A stretch of 64,000 nucleotides of DNA from Citrobacter sp. On2M (GCF_018035235.1 NZ_WPCV01000002.1:930001-994000); one strand, 5' to 3'; shown: positions 41,352-52,074, numbered from the stretch's first letter. Numbers and translations are program-made. Notes: generated from the sequence alone by a model not told the origin.

Positions 41352-42881
41352 ATGTTACTACCCTGGCTAATATTGATTCCCTTTATCGGTGGCTTCCTGT
41401 GCTGGCAGACCGAACGCTTTGGCGTGAAGGTGCCGCGCTGGATCGCGCTGATTACCATGGGACTGACGCTGGCGCTTGGCCTGCAACTGTGGTTGCAGGG
41501 CGGCTATTCACTGACGCAATCCGCTGGCATTCCGCAGTGGCAGTCTGAGTTTGTCCTGCCGTGGATCCCACGTTTTGGCATCTCTATTCATCTTGCTATC
41601 GACGGTTTGTCGTTGCTGATGGTGGTGCTAACCGGTCTGCTCGGTGTTCTGGCGGTACTTTGCTCCTGGAATGAAATCGAAAAATATCAGGGCTTCTTCC
41701 ACCTGAACCTGATGTGGATCTTAGGCGGCGTAATCGGCGTATTCCTTGCCATCGACATGTTCCTGTTCTTCTTCTTCTGGGAAATGATGTTGGTGCCGAT
41801 GTACTTCCTGATCGCGCTGTGGGGGCATAAAGCCTCTGACGGTAAAACGCGTATCACGGCGGCAACCAAGTTCTTCATTTATACCCAGGCGAGTGGTCTG
41901 GTGATGTTGATTGCCATCCTGGCGCTGGTGTTTGTGCACTACAAAGCGACCGGCGTGTGGACCTTCAACTATGAAGAGCTGCTGAACACCCCGATGTCCC
42001 ACGGCGTGGAATATCTGTTGATGCTGGGCTTCTTCATCGCCTTCGCGGTGAAAATGCCGGTAGTTCCGTTGCACGGTTGGTTGCCGGATGCGCACTCCCA
42101 GGCACCGACCGCAGGTTCTGTTGACCTGGCGGGGATTCTGCTGAAAACCGCGGCCTACGGTCTGCTGCGCTTCTCTCTGCCGCTGTTCCCGAACGCGTCG
42201 GCGGAGTTTGCGCCTATCGCCATGTGGCTGGGCGTTATCGGTATCTTCTACGGCGCGTGGATGGCCTTTAATCAGTACGATATCAAACGTCTGATTGCCT
42301 ACACTTCCGTATCGCACATGGGCTTCGTGCTGATTGCTATCTACACCGGCAGCCAGCTGGCGTACCAGGGTGCGGTTATTCAGATGATTGCGCACGGTCT
42401 GTCCGCAGCCGGCCTGTTCATCCTGTGTGGTCAGCTGTACGAACGTCTGCACACGCGTGATATGCGTATGATGGGCGGCCTGTGGGGCAAAATGAAATGG
42501 TTGCCTGCGCTGTCAATGTTCTTCGCAGTGTGTACGCTGGGTATGCCGGGTACAGGTAACTTCGTTGGCGAATTTATGATTCTTTTCGGCAGCTACCAGG
42601 TGGTTCCGGTTATTACCGTGATCTCAACCTTTGGTCTGGTGTTTGCCTCCGTTTACTCGCTGGCGATGCTGCATCGCGCTTACTTCGGTAAGGCGAAGAG
42701 CCAGATTGCCAGTGTTGAACTGCCAGGGATGTCGCTGCGTGAGCTGTTTATCATCCTGTTGCTGGTCGTGCTTCTGGTACTGCTTGGCTTCTATCCGCAG
42801 CCGATTCTGGATACCTCGCATTCTGCGATGAGCAACATCCAGCAGTGGTTTGTTAATTCCGTTACTACTACAAGGCCGTAA
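41352..42881 (+). CDS. nuoM: NADH-quinone oxidoreductase subunit NuoM
   Basis: NuoM is the middle-distal antiporter-like subunit. The 509-aa protein has about 14 helices and the blocks FFFWEMMLVPMYFLIALWG (helix 5 glutamate), KMPVVPLHGWLPDAHSQAPT (helix 7 lysine) and AFNQYDIKRLIAYTSVSHMG (helix 8). In its paralogues NuoL and NuoN the matching segment reads QTDIKR and QTNIKR, so the QY here is a small deviation. AAAAAGGAATAAAA lies before the start. nuoN follows after 6 bp. Confidence 0.97.
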   Translation: MLLPWLILIPFIGGFLCWQTERFGVKVPRWIALITMGLTLALGLQLWLQGGYSLTQSAGIPQWQSEFVLPWIPRFGISIHLAIDGLSLLMVVLTGLLGVLAVLCSWNEIEKYQGFFHLNLMWILGGVIGVFLAIDMFLFFFFWEMMLVPMYFLIALWGHKASDGKTRITAATKFFIYTQASGLVMLIAILALVFVHYKATGVWTFNYEELLNTPMSHGVEYLLMLGFFIAFAVKMPVVPLHGWLPDAHSQAPTAGSVDLAGILLKTAAYGLLRFSLPLFPNASAEFAPIAMWLGVIGIFYGAWMAFNQYDIKRLIAYTSVSHMGFVLIAIYTGSQLAYQGAVIQMIAHGLSAAGLFILCGQLYERLHTRDMRMMGGLWGKMKWLPALSMFFAVCTLGMPGTGNFVGEFMILFGSYQVVPVITVISTFGLVFASVYSLAMLHRAYFGKAKSQIASVELPGMSLRELFIILLLVVLLVLLGFYPQPILDTSHSAMSNIQQWFVNSVTTTRP

Positions 42882-42887
42882 ATCGCC

Positions 42888-44345
42888 ATGACAATAACTC
42901 CACAACACCTGATTGCGCTGCTACCGCTGCTGATCGTCGGCTTGACGGTGGTGGTTGTGATGCTCTCCATTGCGTGGCGACGCAATCACTTCCTCAATGC
43001 CACGTTATCGGTCATTGGGCTTAACGCCGCGCTGGTTTCGCTCTGGTTTGTTGGCCAGGCGGGCGCCATGGACGTCACCCCGCTGATGCGGGTTGACGGT
43101 TTCGCCATGCTCTACACCGGGTTGGTGCTGTTGGCGAGTCTTGCCACCTGTACCTTCGCTTACCCGTGGCTGGAAGGCTACGACGACAACCGGGAAGAGT
43201 TCTACCTGCTGGTACTGATTGCGGCGCTCGGCGGTATTCTGCTGGCTAACGCTAACCATCTGGCGGCGCTGTTCCTTGGTATTGAGCTTATTTCTCTGCC
43301 GCTGTTTGGTCTGGTTGGCTATGCATTCCGTCAGAAACGTTCGCTGGAAGCCAGTATCAAATACACCATTCTGTCTGCCGCAGCCTCTTCCTTCCTGTTG
43401 TTCGGTATGGCGCTGGTGTACGCGCAGTCTGGCAATCTGTCGTTTGTCGCGCTCGGTAAGAGCCTCGGCGATGGCATGCTGAGCGAACCGCTGCTGCTGG
43501 CGGGCTTCGGTCTGATGATTGTTGGCCTCGGTTTCAAACTTTCGCTGGTTCCGTTCCATCTGTGGACGCCAGACGTCTACCAGGGAGCTCCGGCTCCGGT
43601 TTCCACCTTCCTGGCGACGGCGAGCAAAATCGCTATCTTCGGCGTGGTAATGCGTTTGTTCCTGTACGCACCGGTCGGTGATAGCGAAGCGGTACGTATC
43701 GTTCTGGGCGTGATTGCCTTTGCTTCCATCATCTTTGGTAACCTGATGGCGCTGAGTCAGACCAATATCAAACGTCTGCTTGGTTACTCTTCTATCTCTC
43801 ACCTCGGTTATCTGTTAGTGGCGCTGATTGCCCTGCAGAGCGGCGAGATGTCGATGGAAGCCGTTGGCGTTTATCTGGCCGGTTACCTGTTCAGCAGCCT
43901 CGGCGCGTTCGGTGTGGTCAGCCTGATGTCCAGCCCGTATCGTGGTCCGGATGCCGATTCTCTGTTCTCCTACCGTGGCCTGTTCTGGCATCGTCCGATC
44001 CTCGCAGCAGTGATGACGGTGATGATGCTTTCTCTGGCAGGTATCCCGATGACGCTGGGCTTTATCGGTAAGTTCTACGTACTGGCGGTCGGTGTGCAGG
44101 CTAACCTGTGGTGGCTGGTTGCTGCCGTGGTTGTCGGTTCCGCGATTGGTTTGTACTACTACCTGCGCGTTGCCGTAAGCCTGTATCTGAGCGCACCACA
44201 GCAGTTGAACCGCGATGCGCCATCCAACTGGCAGTACAGCGCGGGCGGTATTGTGGTGCTGATTTCTGCCCTGCTGGTACTGGTGCTGGGTATCTACCCG
44301 CAACCGCTGATCAGCATCGTGCAGTTAGCGGCTCCGCTGATGTAA
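42888..44345 (+). CDS. nuoN: NADH-quinone oxidoreductase subunit NuoN
   Basis: NuoN is the third antiporter-like subunit and the last gene of the operon. The 485-aa protein has about 14 helices. Conserved blocks are [20 protein letters not shown] (helix 5 glutamate), [20 protein letters not shown] (helix 7 lysine) and [20 protein letters not shown] (helix 8). A strong bidirectional terminator follows, shared with the convergent cheV. Confidence 0.97.
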   Translation: MTITPQHLIALLPLLIVGLTVVVVMLSIAWRRNHFLNATLSVIGLNAALVSLWFVGQAGAMDVTPLMRVDGFAMLYTGLVLLASLATCTFAYPWLEGYDDNREEFYLLVLIAALGGILLANANHLAALFLGIELISLPLFGLVGYAFRQKRSLEASIKYTILSAAASSFLLFGMALVYAQSGNLSFVALGKSLGDGMLSEPLLLAGFGLMIVGLGFKLSLVPFHLWTPDVYQGAPAPVSTFLATASKIAIFGVVMRLFLYAPVGDSEAVRIVLGVIAFASIIFGNLMALSQTNIKRLLGYSSISHLGYLLVALIALQSGEMSMEAVGVYLAGYLFSSLGAFGVVSLMSSPYRGPDADSLFSYRGLFWHRPILAAVMTVMMLSLAGIPMTLGFIGKFYVLAVGVQANLWWLVAAVVVGSAIGLYYYLRVAVSLYLSAPQQLNRDAPSNWQYSAGGIVVLISALLVLVLGIYPQPLISIVQLAAPLM

Positions 44346-44362
44346 GGCTACATGCAATAACG

Positions 44363-44388
44363 AAAAAACCCGCCTTGGCGGGTTTTTT
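44363..44388. terminator. Bidirectional terminator between nuoN and cheV
   Basis: AAAAAACCCGCC and GGCGGGTTTTTT form a stem with a tiny loop; T tracts follow on both strands, so it can end nuo transcription on one side and cheV on the other. Confidence 0.93.
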
Positions 44389-44404
44389 TATGCGTGAAAA
44401 ATAT

Positions 44405-45409
44405 TTAATTCAAAAGCTGTCTGCTTACCAACGGTCCCTCAAGATTGTGTGCCGCGCGATCCATCACTTCCTGGATTACTGAAGAAAGCTCATTGACTTC
44501 GAATTTGGCCACGTAGCCATCGGCTTTCACTCGGCGGACGTGATCTTCATTAGCGCTACCGGAAAGCGAGGAGTGAATAACGACAGGGATCTTCTTCAGG
44601 CGTTCGTCGGTTTTTATCTTACGGGTAAGCGTAAAACCATCCATCTCCGGCATTTCCAGATCGGTGAGCACCAGAGCAATTTTCTCGCTAATTGGCTTGC
44701 CTTCTGCTTCCGCTTCTTCAGTTAGCTGCTGAATTTTTTCCCACGCATCCTGGCCCGTCACATGCATCAGGTGTGGGATCTCCATGGCGTTAAGCCCTTT
44801 CTCCAGCATCGCGCGAGCCACTTTTGAGTCATCTGCCACTATCGCCACCGCACCCGGCGTAATGTTGAACTTATTGGTTTTCAGCTCTGTTGCGCGCAGA
44901 TCGTGGTTCGATGGTACGATGTCGTACAGGATTTGCTCAACATCGAGTACCAGCGCCAGGTTGTTGGTTTCTTTATTGTCGTCCAGGCAGGCGATACTGG
45001 TAATGTAGCGACCATTGACGGCTTTCTCGGCGGTATGCACCTGTTGCCAGTCCAGACGCATGATGTTTTCCACTGACTCCACCGCGAACGCCTGGACGCT
45101 ACGGGCATATTCCGTGATCAACAGAATGTTGAGTCCGGTCTCTGGCTTACAGCCTGCGACGGCAGGCAGGTCAATCACCGGGATGACCTGATCGCGAATA
45201 TTAACCATCCCCAAAAGTGGTGCCTTCATGCCTGCCGGACGCGTAAAGGTCGGCATCGGTACGATTTCACGCAGTTTGAATACGTTGATGCCAAACAGCT
45301 CTGATTTCTGCTCCTCAACGGATTTGCCAAGGCGAAACAGCAGCAGTTCAAAACGGTTAGACAGGGTTAGGTTTGTCCTGTCGTCAATATCTTTCTGGAA
45401 ATTGTTCAT
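44405..45409 (-). CDS. cheV: Chemotaxis coupling/response protein CheV
   Basis: CheV couples chemoreceptors to CheA through a CheW-like domain (about residues 15-170, FGINVFKLREIVPMPTFTRP and LGMVNIRDQVIPVIDLPA) and modulates them through a receiver domain (about 185-320). The phosphorylation site is D250 in LVLTDLEMPEMDGF, with the acidic pocket VADDSKVAR and the conserved lysine in GYVAKFEV. I start at 45409, MNNFQKDID, behind GAGGACAGG; an open extension of 53 codons overlaps the sigma-28 promoter and rbn and is not real. The gene is present in Salmonella and Citrobacter but absent from E. coli K-12. A perfect sigma-28 -10 element precedes it. Confidence 0.95.
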   Translation of the reverse strand: MNNFQKDIDDRTNLTLSNRFELLLFRLGKSVEEQKSELFGINVFKLREIVPMPTFTRPAGMKAPLLGMVNIRDQVIPVIDLPAVAGCKPETGLNILLITEYARSVQAFAVESVENIMRLDWQQVHTAEKAVNGRYITSIACLDDNKETNNLALVLDVEQILYDIVPSNHDLRATELKTNKFNITPGAVAIVADDSKVARAMLEKGLNAMEIPHLMHVTGQDAWEKIQQLTEEAEAEGKPISEKIALVLTDLEMPEMDGFTLTRKIKTDERLKKIPVVIHSSLSGSANEDHVRRVKADGYVAKFEVNELSSVIQEVMDRAAHNLEGPLVSRQLLN

Positions 45410-45443
45410 CCTGTCCTCAGTGTGAAAGCCAGCCTTTCCACTG

Positions 45444-45470
45444 TTATCGGCACTGAGGCGGAAAAATGGA
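45444..45470 (-). promoter_or_regulatory. Sigma-28 (FliA) promoter of cheV
   Basis: Reading the minus strand, TCCATTTT (45470-45463), 11 bases, then GCCGATAA (45451-45444). The -10 is a perfect match to the flagellar sigma-28 consensus; the -35 (TAAAGTTT) matches at five of eight positions. It lies in the 64-bp gap between rbn and cheV, so cheV belongs to the late flagellar class. Confidence 0.85.
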
Positions 45471-45473
45471 GCA

Positions 45474-46391
45474 CTAAACGGTGAAAATGGCGAAATCGTG
45501 AGCCAGTTCCGTGTCTGGAAAAATCGCTTTGCACTCTTCAAGCAAACGCTGACAGCCTTTTTCATCATAGCGTGAGCTAACGTGGGTCATGATCAGGCGT
45601 CCCACTCCGGCTTCCAAAGCCAGCTGTGCGGCTTGTCGGGTCGAACTGTGCCCACGGCTGTTGGCTTTTTCCTCCATTGAGGCGTCCAGGGTGGTTTCAT
45701 GCACCATTACATCCACACCTCGCGCCAGGGCAATGGCGGATGCGCAAGGTCCGGTATCGCCGAAAATAGCCACGGATTTTCCTCGGGTTGCCGGGGAGAG
45801 GAAATCGGTACCGTTAATTGTGCGACCATCTTCCAGTACGATGGTTTTCCCGGCTTTCAAATCCTGAAACCACGGGCCCGATTTAACGCCTGCCGCCTTC
45901 AGGGCGCTGGCATTAAGCGCACCGGGTTTGTCGTGTTCTTCAACACGAAAACCGTAACACTCCAGAGGATGCTCCAGGGGATACGCCGTGACTTTACGCA
46001 GGCCGTCATCGACAATCTCACCTGCGGTGATTTCCACAATTTCCAGCGGATAATCGGTCCAGGAGCCGCTCAGACGTAAAGCGGTTTCGGTAAACTCCCG
46101 CAACCCTTTGGGTCCGTAGAGCGTTAGCGGTTGGACGTTCCCAGCCATTGAACGACTGCACAGCAGCCCCGGTAAACCAAACAAGTGATCGCCGTGCAGA
46201 TGGCTGATAAAAATACGATCGAGTTTTCCCGGATTAAATGGCGTGGTGAGCATTTGATGCTGCGTACCTTCACCACAATCGAAAAGCCACAGCCCCGCCT
46301 GTGTCGGGTGTTGCAGATTCAGTAAAATTGCCGTTACATTGCGTGAGCGCGTGGGGACTCCCGCAGACGTGCCTAAAAATAGTAATTCCAT
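45474..46391 (-). CDS. rbn: Ribonuclease BN (RNase Z family)
   Basis: RNase BN (ElaC) is a zinc-dependent endo/exoribonuclease able to mature tRNA 3' ends. The 305-aa protein has the metallo-beta-lactamase motif [16 protein letters not shown] (about residues 62-77), plus [17 protein letters not shown] and the [12 protein letters not shown] segment with a further histidine, and MTHVSSRYD. It is divergent from elaA and upstream of cheV on the same strand; cheV has its own promoter. Confidence 0.97.
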   Translation of the reverse strand: MELLFLGTSAGVPTRSRNVTAILLNLQHPTQAGLWLFDCGEGTQHQMLTTPFNPGKLDRIFISHLHGDHLFGLPGLLCSRSMAGNVQPLTLYGPKGLREFTETALRLSGSWTDYPLEIVEITAGEIVDDGLRKVTAYPLEHPLECYGFRVEEHDKPGALNASALKAAGVKSGPWFQDLKAGKTIVLEDGRTINGTDFLSPATRGKSVAIFGDTGPCASAIALARGVDVMVHETTLDASMEEKANSRGHSSTRQAAQLALEAGVGRLIMTHVSSRYDEKGCQRLLEECKAIFPDTELAHDFAIFTV

Positions 46392-46458
46392 TTTCGCGTT
46401 ACACTTTTCGCCATCAATAAGGCAGGGTGTTCAGGTTATCACAACAAAGGGGCAGACG

Positions 46459-46920
46459 ATGATTCACTGGCAAGATCTCCACCATGCAAAGCTGAATACA
46501 CAGCAGTTGTACGCGATTCTCCAGCTTCGCTGTGCGGTGTTTGTTGTTGAGCAACAGTGTCCATACCAGGATGTGGATGGTGATGACCTGATGGGTGAGA
46601 ATCGGCACATTTTGGGTTGGCATAACGATGAGCTGGTGGCGTATGCGAGGATTCTGAAAAGCGATGACGAGCTGGAGCCGGTGGTGATTGGACGGGTGAT
46701 TGTAAGCGAAGCGCTGCGTGGTGAAAAACTGGGGCAACAACTGATGACTCAGACGCTGGCATCCTGTACGCAACACTGGCCGCACATGGCGCTGTATCTG
46801 GGGGCGCAGGCGCATTTGCAATCTTTCTATGCGCGCTTTGGCTTTGTTCCGGTGACGGATGTCTATGACGAAGACGGTATTCCACACATTGGTATGGCGC
46901 GGGAAGCGCATCGCGCGTAA
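46459..46920 (+). CDS. elaA: GNAT-family acetyltransferase ElaA
   Basis: The 153-aa protein is a GNAT acetyltransferase of the ElaA type. The N-terminal block LRCAVFVVEQQCPYQDVDGDD is typical of the family, and the acetyl-CoA motif is IGRVIVSEALRGEKLGQQL (about residues 73-91). The final block ARFGFVPVTDVYDEDGIPHIGM is conserved. I start at 46459, MIHWQDLHH, as in relatives; 40 further codons of open frame overlap the rbn start region. Substrate unknown. Confidence 0.95.
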   Translation: MIHWQDLHHAKLNTQQLYAILQLRCAVFVVEQQCPYQDVDGDDLMGENRHILGWHNDELVAYARILKSDDELEPVVIGRVIVSEALRGEKLGQQLMTQTLASCTQHWPHMALYLGAQAHLQSFYARFGFVPVTDVYDEDGIPHIGMAREAHRA

Positions 46921-46983
46921 ACAGGCGCAAATACGTCTGATTGTCTATAGTTAGCGGGTACGTCAATAGAAAGGGAGAATAAA

Positions 46984-47289
46984 ATGTCTTTTCATTCTTA
47001 TGAATCACGCATCGATGACGATCTGGAATTATTGAGTGAAACGCTGGAGGAAGTGTTGCGTTCTTCGGGCGATCCAGCCGATCAAAAGTACCTGGAGTTA
47101 AAAGCGCGGGCAGAGCGGGCGTTAGAAGAAGTGAGAAATCGCGTCAGCCACGCTTCTGACAGTTACTATTACCGCGCCAAAAAAGCCGTTTGCCGGGCGG
47201 ATGACTATGTGCACGAAAAGCCCTGGCGCGGAATCGGCGTTGGCGCAACGGTCGGTTTAGTGATGGGATTATTGTTAGCACGGCGATAA
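46984..47289 (+). CDS. elaB: Tail-anchored membrane protein ElaB
   Basis: The 101-aa protein belongs to the ElaB/YqjD/YgaM family: a charged, helical N-terminal part (SRIDDDLELLSETLEEVLRS, then RAERALEEVRNRVS) and a single C-terminal membrane helix rich in Gly (GVGATVGLVMGLLLARR). Family members associate with ribosomes in stationary phase and are often RpoS-dependent. AGGGAG precedes the ATG. It is a single gene between elaA and menF. Confidence 0.96.
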   Translation: MSFHSYESRIDDDLELLSETLEEVLRSSGDPADQKYLELKARAERALEEVRNRVSHASDSYYYRAKKAVCRADDYVHEKPWRGIGVGATVGLVMGLLLARR

Positions 47290-47393
47290 ATTCCATTCCG
47301 TCAGCGCATTTATACGTACTCCCTAACTGGGGGTACTGCTTTTTCTGTTCAGTACCCCGTATAATGTGAGGTTTTTAACAGGGAGAGGTCCGC

Positions 47394-48692
47394 GTGCATT
47401 CAATCACTACTGCGCTGGAAAGTCTGATGCGTCATTTGTCGCAAGAGATACCAGCCGCACCTGGAATTCGTATTTACGACATACCTTTCCCACTGAATGA
47501 TGCGTTTGACGCTTTAGGATGGTTGGCCAGTCAACCCGTCTGGCCCCAGTTTTACTGGCAGCAGCGTAACGGCGACGAAGAGGCCGCCGTACTGGGAGCC
47601 GTCGCCGCATTTTCCTCGCTGGAATCAGCTCAGCATTTTTTACACCAGCATGATAATCATCCCGACCTGCGTATTTGGGGTCTGAATGCCTTTGAGCCCC
47701 AGCGCGGCAATTTGCTGCTGCCGCGACTGGAATGGCGACGTTGTGCCGGGGTGGCGAGCTTACGCCTACATCTTTACAGCGACGTATCGCTGCGTGACGA
47801 CGCCGCGCAGGCAGTGGCGTTTATCTTATCGCTCGCCAATGTTAAGCCGCTACCCGCATTGCGTCTCAGTTTGACCGGCGAGCAGAACTGGCCGGACAAA
47901 GCGGGCTGGACAAAACTGATAAAACTCGCCACGCAAACGATCAATAGGGAAGAACTCGATAAGGTCGTGCTGGCGCGAGCGACCGACTTACAGTTTTCTC
48001 AGTCGGTTAATGCCGCGGCCATGATGGCATCCAGCCGTCGCTTAAACCTGAACTGCTACCATTTCTTTATGGCATTCTCCGCCGATTCCGCTTTTCTTGG
48101 ATCTTCCCCTGAACGTCTGTATCGGCGGCGTGACAAGGCTCTGCGTACTGAAGCTCTGGCCGGAACCGTTGCCAACCACCCTGAGGATCATCGGGCCTGG
48201 CAGTTGGGCGAATGGTTAATGAAAGATGATAAAAATCAACGCGAGAATATGTTGGTGGTCGAAGATATTTGCCAGCGTCTGCAAGGTTGTACGCAAACTC
48301 TCGACGTGCTGCCGCCGCAGGTGCTCAGACTGCGCAAAGTGCAGCATCTGCGCCGCTGTATCTGGACGGAACTGAATCAGGCCGACGATACGCTTTGCCT
48401 GATGCAGCTCCAGCCCACGGCGGCAGTCGCAGGGATCCCGCGTGAACTGGCGCGAGACTTTATCCAACATAATGAACCCTTTGAGCGCGAGTGGTATGCC
48501 GGTTCTGCGGGTTATCTTTCACTGCGGCAAAGTGAGTTTTGCGTGTCATTACGTTCGGCAAAAATTAGCGCAAACGTGGTACGCCTGTATGCCGGGGCAG
48601 GGATCGTGCATGGCTCAGATCCTGAGCAGGAATGGCAAGAAATAGACAACAAAGCGGCGGGTTTACGTACTTTATTACAGATGGAAGCCTAA
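47394..48692 (+). CDS. menF: Isochorismate synthase MenF
   Basis: MenF converts chorismate to isochorismate, the entry step of menaquinone synthesis. The 432-aa protein is a chorismate-binding enzyme with the catalytic lysine in ELDKVVLARATDL (about residue 190), FLGSSPERLYRR, RTEALAGTVANHP and the Mg-binding acidic residues in NMLVVEDI and EWYAGSAGYLS. The start is GTG at 47394, with GGGAGAGG before it. It heads menFDHBCE; an 84-bp gap precedes menD. Confidence 0.97.
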   Translation: MHSITTALESLMRHLSQEIPAAPGIRIYDIPFPLNDAFDALGWLASQPVWPQFYWQQRNGDEEAAVLGAVAAFSSLESAQHFLHQHDNHPDLRIWGLNAFEPQRGNLLLPRLEWRRCAGVASLRLHLYSDVSLRDDAAQAVAFILSLANVKPLPALRLSLTGEQNWPDKAGWTKLIKLATQTINREELDKVVLARATDLQFSQSVNAAAMMASSRRLNLNCYHFFMAFSADSAFLGSSPERLYRRRDKALRTEALAGTVANHPEDHRAWQLGEWLMKDDKNQRENMLVVEDICQRLQGCTQTLDVLPPQVLRLRKVQHLRRCIWTELNQADDTLCLMQLQPTAAVAGIPRELARDFIQHNEPFEREWYAGSAGYLSLRQSEFCVSLRSAKISANVVRLYAGAGIVHGSDPEQEWQEIDNKAAGLRTLLQMEA

Positions 48693-48776
48693 TGAGTCAC
48701 ACATTACCGACTCATATCAAAAATCCATTTATTCGATTCTTTATACTGTGTCGCAATATTGATACCGGACAATCTC

Positions 48777-50447
48777 ATGTCAGTAAGCGCATTTAACCGA
48801 CGCTGGGCGGCGGTCATTCTTGAAGCACTCACTCGCCACGGCGTCAGGCATGTCTGTATTGCCCCTGGCTCTCGTTCTACACCGTTGACGCTGGCAGCCG
48901 CGGAAAATCCTGCTTTTATCCACCATACTCATTTTGATGAGCGTGGTCTTGGGCATCTGGCCTTAGGTCTGGCAAAAGTCAGCCGACAGCCTGTCGCCGT
49001 GATTGTGACGTCCGGTACGGCGGTAGCGAATTTGTATCCCGCGTTGATTGAAGCGGGCCTGACTGGTGAAAAACTGATTTTACTCACGGCTGACCGACCT
49101 CCTGAACTTATCGACTGTGGCGCTAACCAGGCAATCCGTCAGACCGGTATGTTTGCTTCGCATCCGTCGCAGACGCTCTCTTTACCGCGCCCGACTCAAG
49201 ATATTCCGGCAAGCTGGCTGGTATCCACCATTGATAACGCTTTAGCTGCGCTGCACAGCGGGGCGGTGCATATCAATTGCCCGTTTGCGGAGCCGCTGTA
49301 TGGAGACATGGACGAAACGGGGATCGCCTGGCAGCAGCGCCTTGGCGACTGGTGGCAGGATGATAAGCCCTGGCTGCGTGAAGCACGTCGGCTGGAGAGC
49401 GACAAACAGCGTGACTGGTTTTTCTGGCGGCAAAAACGCGGCGTCGTGATTGCGGGACGCATGAGCGCGGAAGAAGGTAAGAAAGTCGCGCAATGGGCGC
49501 AGATGCTAGGCTGGCCGTTGATTGGCGATGTTCTGTCGCAAACCGGACAACCGTTGCCGTGCGCCGACCTGTGGCTCGGGAATGCGAAAGCGGTGGCTGA
49601 ATTACAGCAGGCGCAGATTGTGGTGCAGCTTGGCAGCAGCCTGACCGGAAAACGACTCCTGCAATGGCAGGCCAGCTGTGATCCGCAGGAATACTGGATT
49701 ATTGATAATATCGAAGGTCGTCTCGATCCGGCTCACCATCGTGGGCGCAGGCTGGTCGCGAAGGTTGGTGACTGGCTGGAACTGCATCCGGCGGAGAAAC
49801 GCCAGCCCTGGTGTGTGGAGATCCCTCGCCTGGCGCAACTGGCCTGGCAGGCGGTAGAGGCCCGTCGTGACGCGTTTGGTGAAGCGCAATTGGCCCATCG
49901 CATTCGCGACTATTTACCGGAACAGGGGCAGCTGTTCGTGGGCAACAGCCTGGTGGTGCGCCTGATTGATGCGCTGTCGCAGCTTCCGGCTGGTTACCCG
50001 GTCTATAGCAATCGTGGCGCGAGCGGCATTGACGGCCTGCTGTCAACTGCAGCCGGCGTACAGCGCGCCAGCGCGAAATCGACGCTGGCTATCGTCGGCG
50101 ATTTATCTGCTTTGTATGACCTCAATGCGCTGGCGTTATTGCGTCAGGTTTCCGCGCCGTTTGTCCTGATCGTGGTCAATAATAACGGCGGACAAATTTT
50201 TTCCCTGCTGCCGACGCCAGCAAACGAACGCGAACGGTTTTATCTGATGCCGCAGAACGTGCATTTTGAGCATGCTGCCGCCATGTTTGACCTTAAATAC
50301 CAGCGTCCGGAAAACTGGGAGCAACTGGAGAGTGCGTTGACTGACGCCTGGCGTACTCCGGCGGCAACGGTGATTGAGCTGGTGGTAAACGAAACTGACG
50401 GGGCGCAAACCTTGCAGCAACTGCTGGCGCAGGTAAGCCATCTATGA
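48777..50447 (+). CDS. menD: SEPHCHC synthase MenD
   Basis: MenD is a thiamine-diphosphate enzyme that adds the succinic semialdehyde unit from 2-oxoglutarate to isochorismate. The 556-aa protein has the ThDP-activating glutamate in [15 protein letters not shown] (about residue 55) and the metal motif [16 protein letters not shown] with [12 protein letters not shown] near residue 440-475. I start at ATG 48777; an in-frame TTG at 48759 would add six residues without support. It overlaps menH by 4 bp. Confidence 0.97.
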   Translation: MSVSAFNRRWAAVILEALTRHGVRHVCIAPGSRSTPLTLAAAENPAFIHHTHFDERGLGHLALGLAKVSRQPVAVIVTSGTAVANLYPALIEAGLTGEKLILLTADRPPELIDCGANQAIRQTGMFASHPSQTLSLPRPTQDIPASWLVSTIDNALAALHSGAVHINCPFAEPLYGDMDETGIAWQQRLGDWWQDDKPWLREARRLESDKQRDWFFWRQKRGVVIAGRMSAEEGKKVAQWAQMLGWPLIGDVLSQTGQPLPCADLWLGNAKAVAELQQAQIVVQLGSSLTGKRLLQWQASCDPQEYWIIDNIEGRLDPAHHRGRRLVAKVGDWLELHPAEKRQPWCVEIPRLAQLAWQAVEARRDAFGEAQLAHRIRDYLPEQGQLFVGNSLVVRLIDALSQLPAGYPVYSNRGASGIDGLLSTAAGVQRASAKSTLAIVGDLSALYDLNALALLRQVSAPFVLIVVNNNGGQIFSLLPTPANERERFYLMPQNVHFEHAAAMFDLKYQRPENWEQLESALTDAWRTPAATVIELVVNETDGAQTLQQLLAQVSHL

Positions 50448-51202
50448 TCCTGCACGCGCAGGCGAACGAGGGCCAGACGGGATCTCCCTGGCTGGTTTTC
50501 CTGCACGGTTTTTCGGGTGATTGTCGGGAATGGCAGACGGTTGGCGAAGCATTTGGAAATTATTCGCGGCTGTATATCGACCTGCCGGGACATGGTGGGT
50601 CCGCTGACATCAGCGTAAGCGGATTTGATGACGTCAGTGAACTGCTGCGTAATACTTTATTTAGTTACAACATACTTAACTACTGGCTGGTGGGATACTC
50701 TCTTGGTGGCAGGGTCGCGATGATGACGGCCTGTCAGGCGTTGTCCGGACTGTGTGGTCTGGTAGTTGAAGGTGGGCATCCAGGGCTGCAAAGCGAAGAT
50801 GAACGCGCCCAGCGTCGTCTCTCAGATAGCCGCTGGGCTGCGCGTTTTCGCACGGAGCCGCTGTGCGAGGTGTTTAATGACTGGTATCAACAGCCGGTTT
50901 TTTCCTCGCTGAATGTCGTGCAAAGAGAGGCGCTGGTCGAACTGCGTAGCCAGAATAACGGGCAAACACTGGCGGCAATGCTGGAGGCCACCTCGCTTGC
51001 AGTACAACCTGATTTACGTGCGCAACTCACTACGCGCACATTTCCGTTTTATTATTTATGTGGTGAACGTGACGATAAATTCCGCGCTCTGGCGACGGAA
51101 ATGTCAGTACCAAACCATGTGATTCGTAATGCCGGGCACAACGCCCATCGGGACAATCCCGCTGGCGTGGTGGACTGTCTGGCTCAGATTCTGCGTCGCT
51201 GA
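50444..51202 (+). CDS. menH: SHCHC synthase MenH
   Basis: MenH removes pyruvate from SEPHCHC to give 2-succinyl-6-hydroxy-2,4-cyclohexadiene-1-carboxylate. The 252-aa alpha/beta hydrolase has the oxyanion motif [11 protein letters not shown], nucleophile elbow GYSLGGR with serine about residue 86, aspartate in CGERDDKF and histidine in [11 protein letters not shown]. It starts within the menD stop (ATGA) and ends 14 bp before menB. Confidence 0.97.
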   Translation: MILHAQANEGQTGSPWLVFLHGFSGDCREWQTVGEAFGNYSRLYIDLPGHGGSADISVSGFDDVSELLRNTLFSYNILNYWLVGYSLGGRVAMMTACQALSGLCGLVVEGGHPGLQSEDERAQRRLSDSRWAARFRTEPLCEVFNDWYQQPVFSSLNVVQREALVELRSQNNGQTLAAMLEATSLAVQPDLRAQLTTRTFPFYYLCGERDDKFRALATEMSVPNHVIRNAGHNAHRDNPAGVVDCLAQILRR

Positions 51203-51216
51203 CTATAGGACATTTT

Positions 51217-52074
51217 ATGATCTATCCTGATGAAACAATGCTTTACGCACCGGTAGAATGGCACGATTGCTCTGAAGGCTACACCGACATTCTCTACGAG
51301 AAATCCACCGACGGTATCGCAAAAATCACCATTAATCGTCCACAGGTACGTAATGCCTTCCGTCCTGTCACCGTGAAAGAGATGATCCAGGCGCTGGCGG
51401 ATGCCCGCTATGATGACAACATCGGCGTGATTATTCTGACCGGTGCGGGCGATAAAGCGTTCTGCGCTGGCGGCGATCAGAAAGTACGTGGCGATTATGG
51501 CGGATACCAGGATGACTCCGGGGTGCATCACCTGAACGTGCTGGACTTCCAGCGCCAGATTCGTACCTGTCCGAAACCGGTCGTGGCGATGGTTGCAGGT
51601 TTTTCCATCGGCGGCGGCCATGTGCTGCACATGATGTGCGACCTGACCATTGCCGCTGAAAACGCAATCTTTGGTCAGACCGGACCGAAAGTCGGTTCAT
51701 TCGACGGCGGTTGGGGCGCTTCCTACATGGCGCGCATCGTCGGTCAGAAAAAAGCACGTGAAATCTGGTTCCTGTGCCGTCAGTACGATGCAAAACAAGC
51801 GCTGGATATGGGTCTGGTAAACACTGTCGTTCCGCTGGCGGATCTGGAAAAAGAGACTGTACGCTGGTGTCGCGAGATGCTGCAAAACAGCCCAATGGCG
51901 CTGCGCTGCCTGAAAGCTGCGCTGAACGCCGACTGCGATGGTCAGGCGGGTCTGCAGGAGTTGGCGGGTAACGCCACGATGCTGTTCTACATGACGGAAG
52001 AAGGTCAGGAAGGCCGCAATGCCTTTAACCAGAAACGTCAGCCTGATTTCAGCAAATTCAAACGGAATCCGTAA
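51217..52074 (+). CDS. menB: 1,4-dihydroxy-2-naphthoyl-CoA synthase MenB
   Basis: MenB closes the second ring of menaquinone from o-succinylbenzoyl-CoA. The 285-aa crotonase-fold protein has the oxyanion-hole regions [14 protein letters not shown] and [21 protein letters not shown], the [20 protein letters not shown] block and the C-terminal tail [20 protein letters not shown]. It ends in TAATG, sharing one base with menC. Confidence 0.97.
   Translation: MIYPDETMLYAPVEWHDCSEGYTDILYEKSTDGIAKITINRPQVRNAFRPVTVKEMIQALADARYDDNIGVIILTGAGDKAFCAGGDQKVRGDYGGYQDDSGVHHLNVLDFQRQIRTCPKPVVAMVAGFSIGGGHVLHMMCDLTIAAENAIFGQTGPKVGSFDGGWGASYMARIVGQKKAREIWFLCRQYDAKQALDMGLVNTVVPLADLEKETVRWCREMLQNSPMALRCLKAALNADCDGQAGLQELAGNATMLFYMTEEGQEGRNAFNQKRQPDFSKFKRNP

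Noticed and set aside
45410-45568. 53-codon N-terminal extension of cheV
   Set aside because: It covers the sigma-28 promoter and the end of rbn; relatives start at MNNFQKDID with a good ribosome site.
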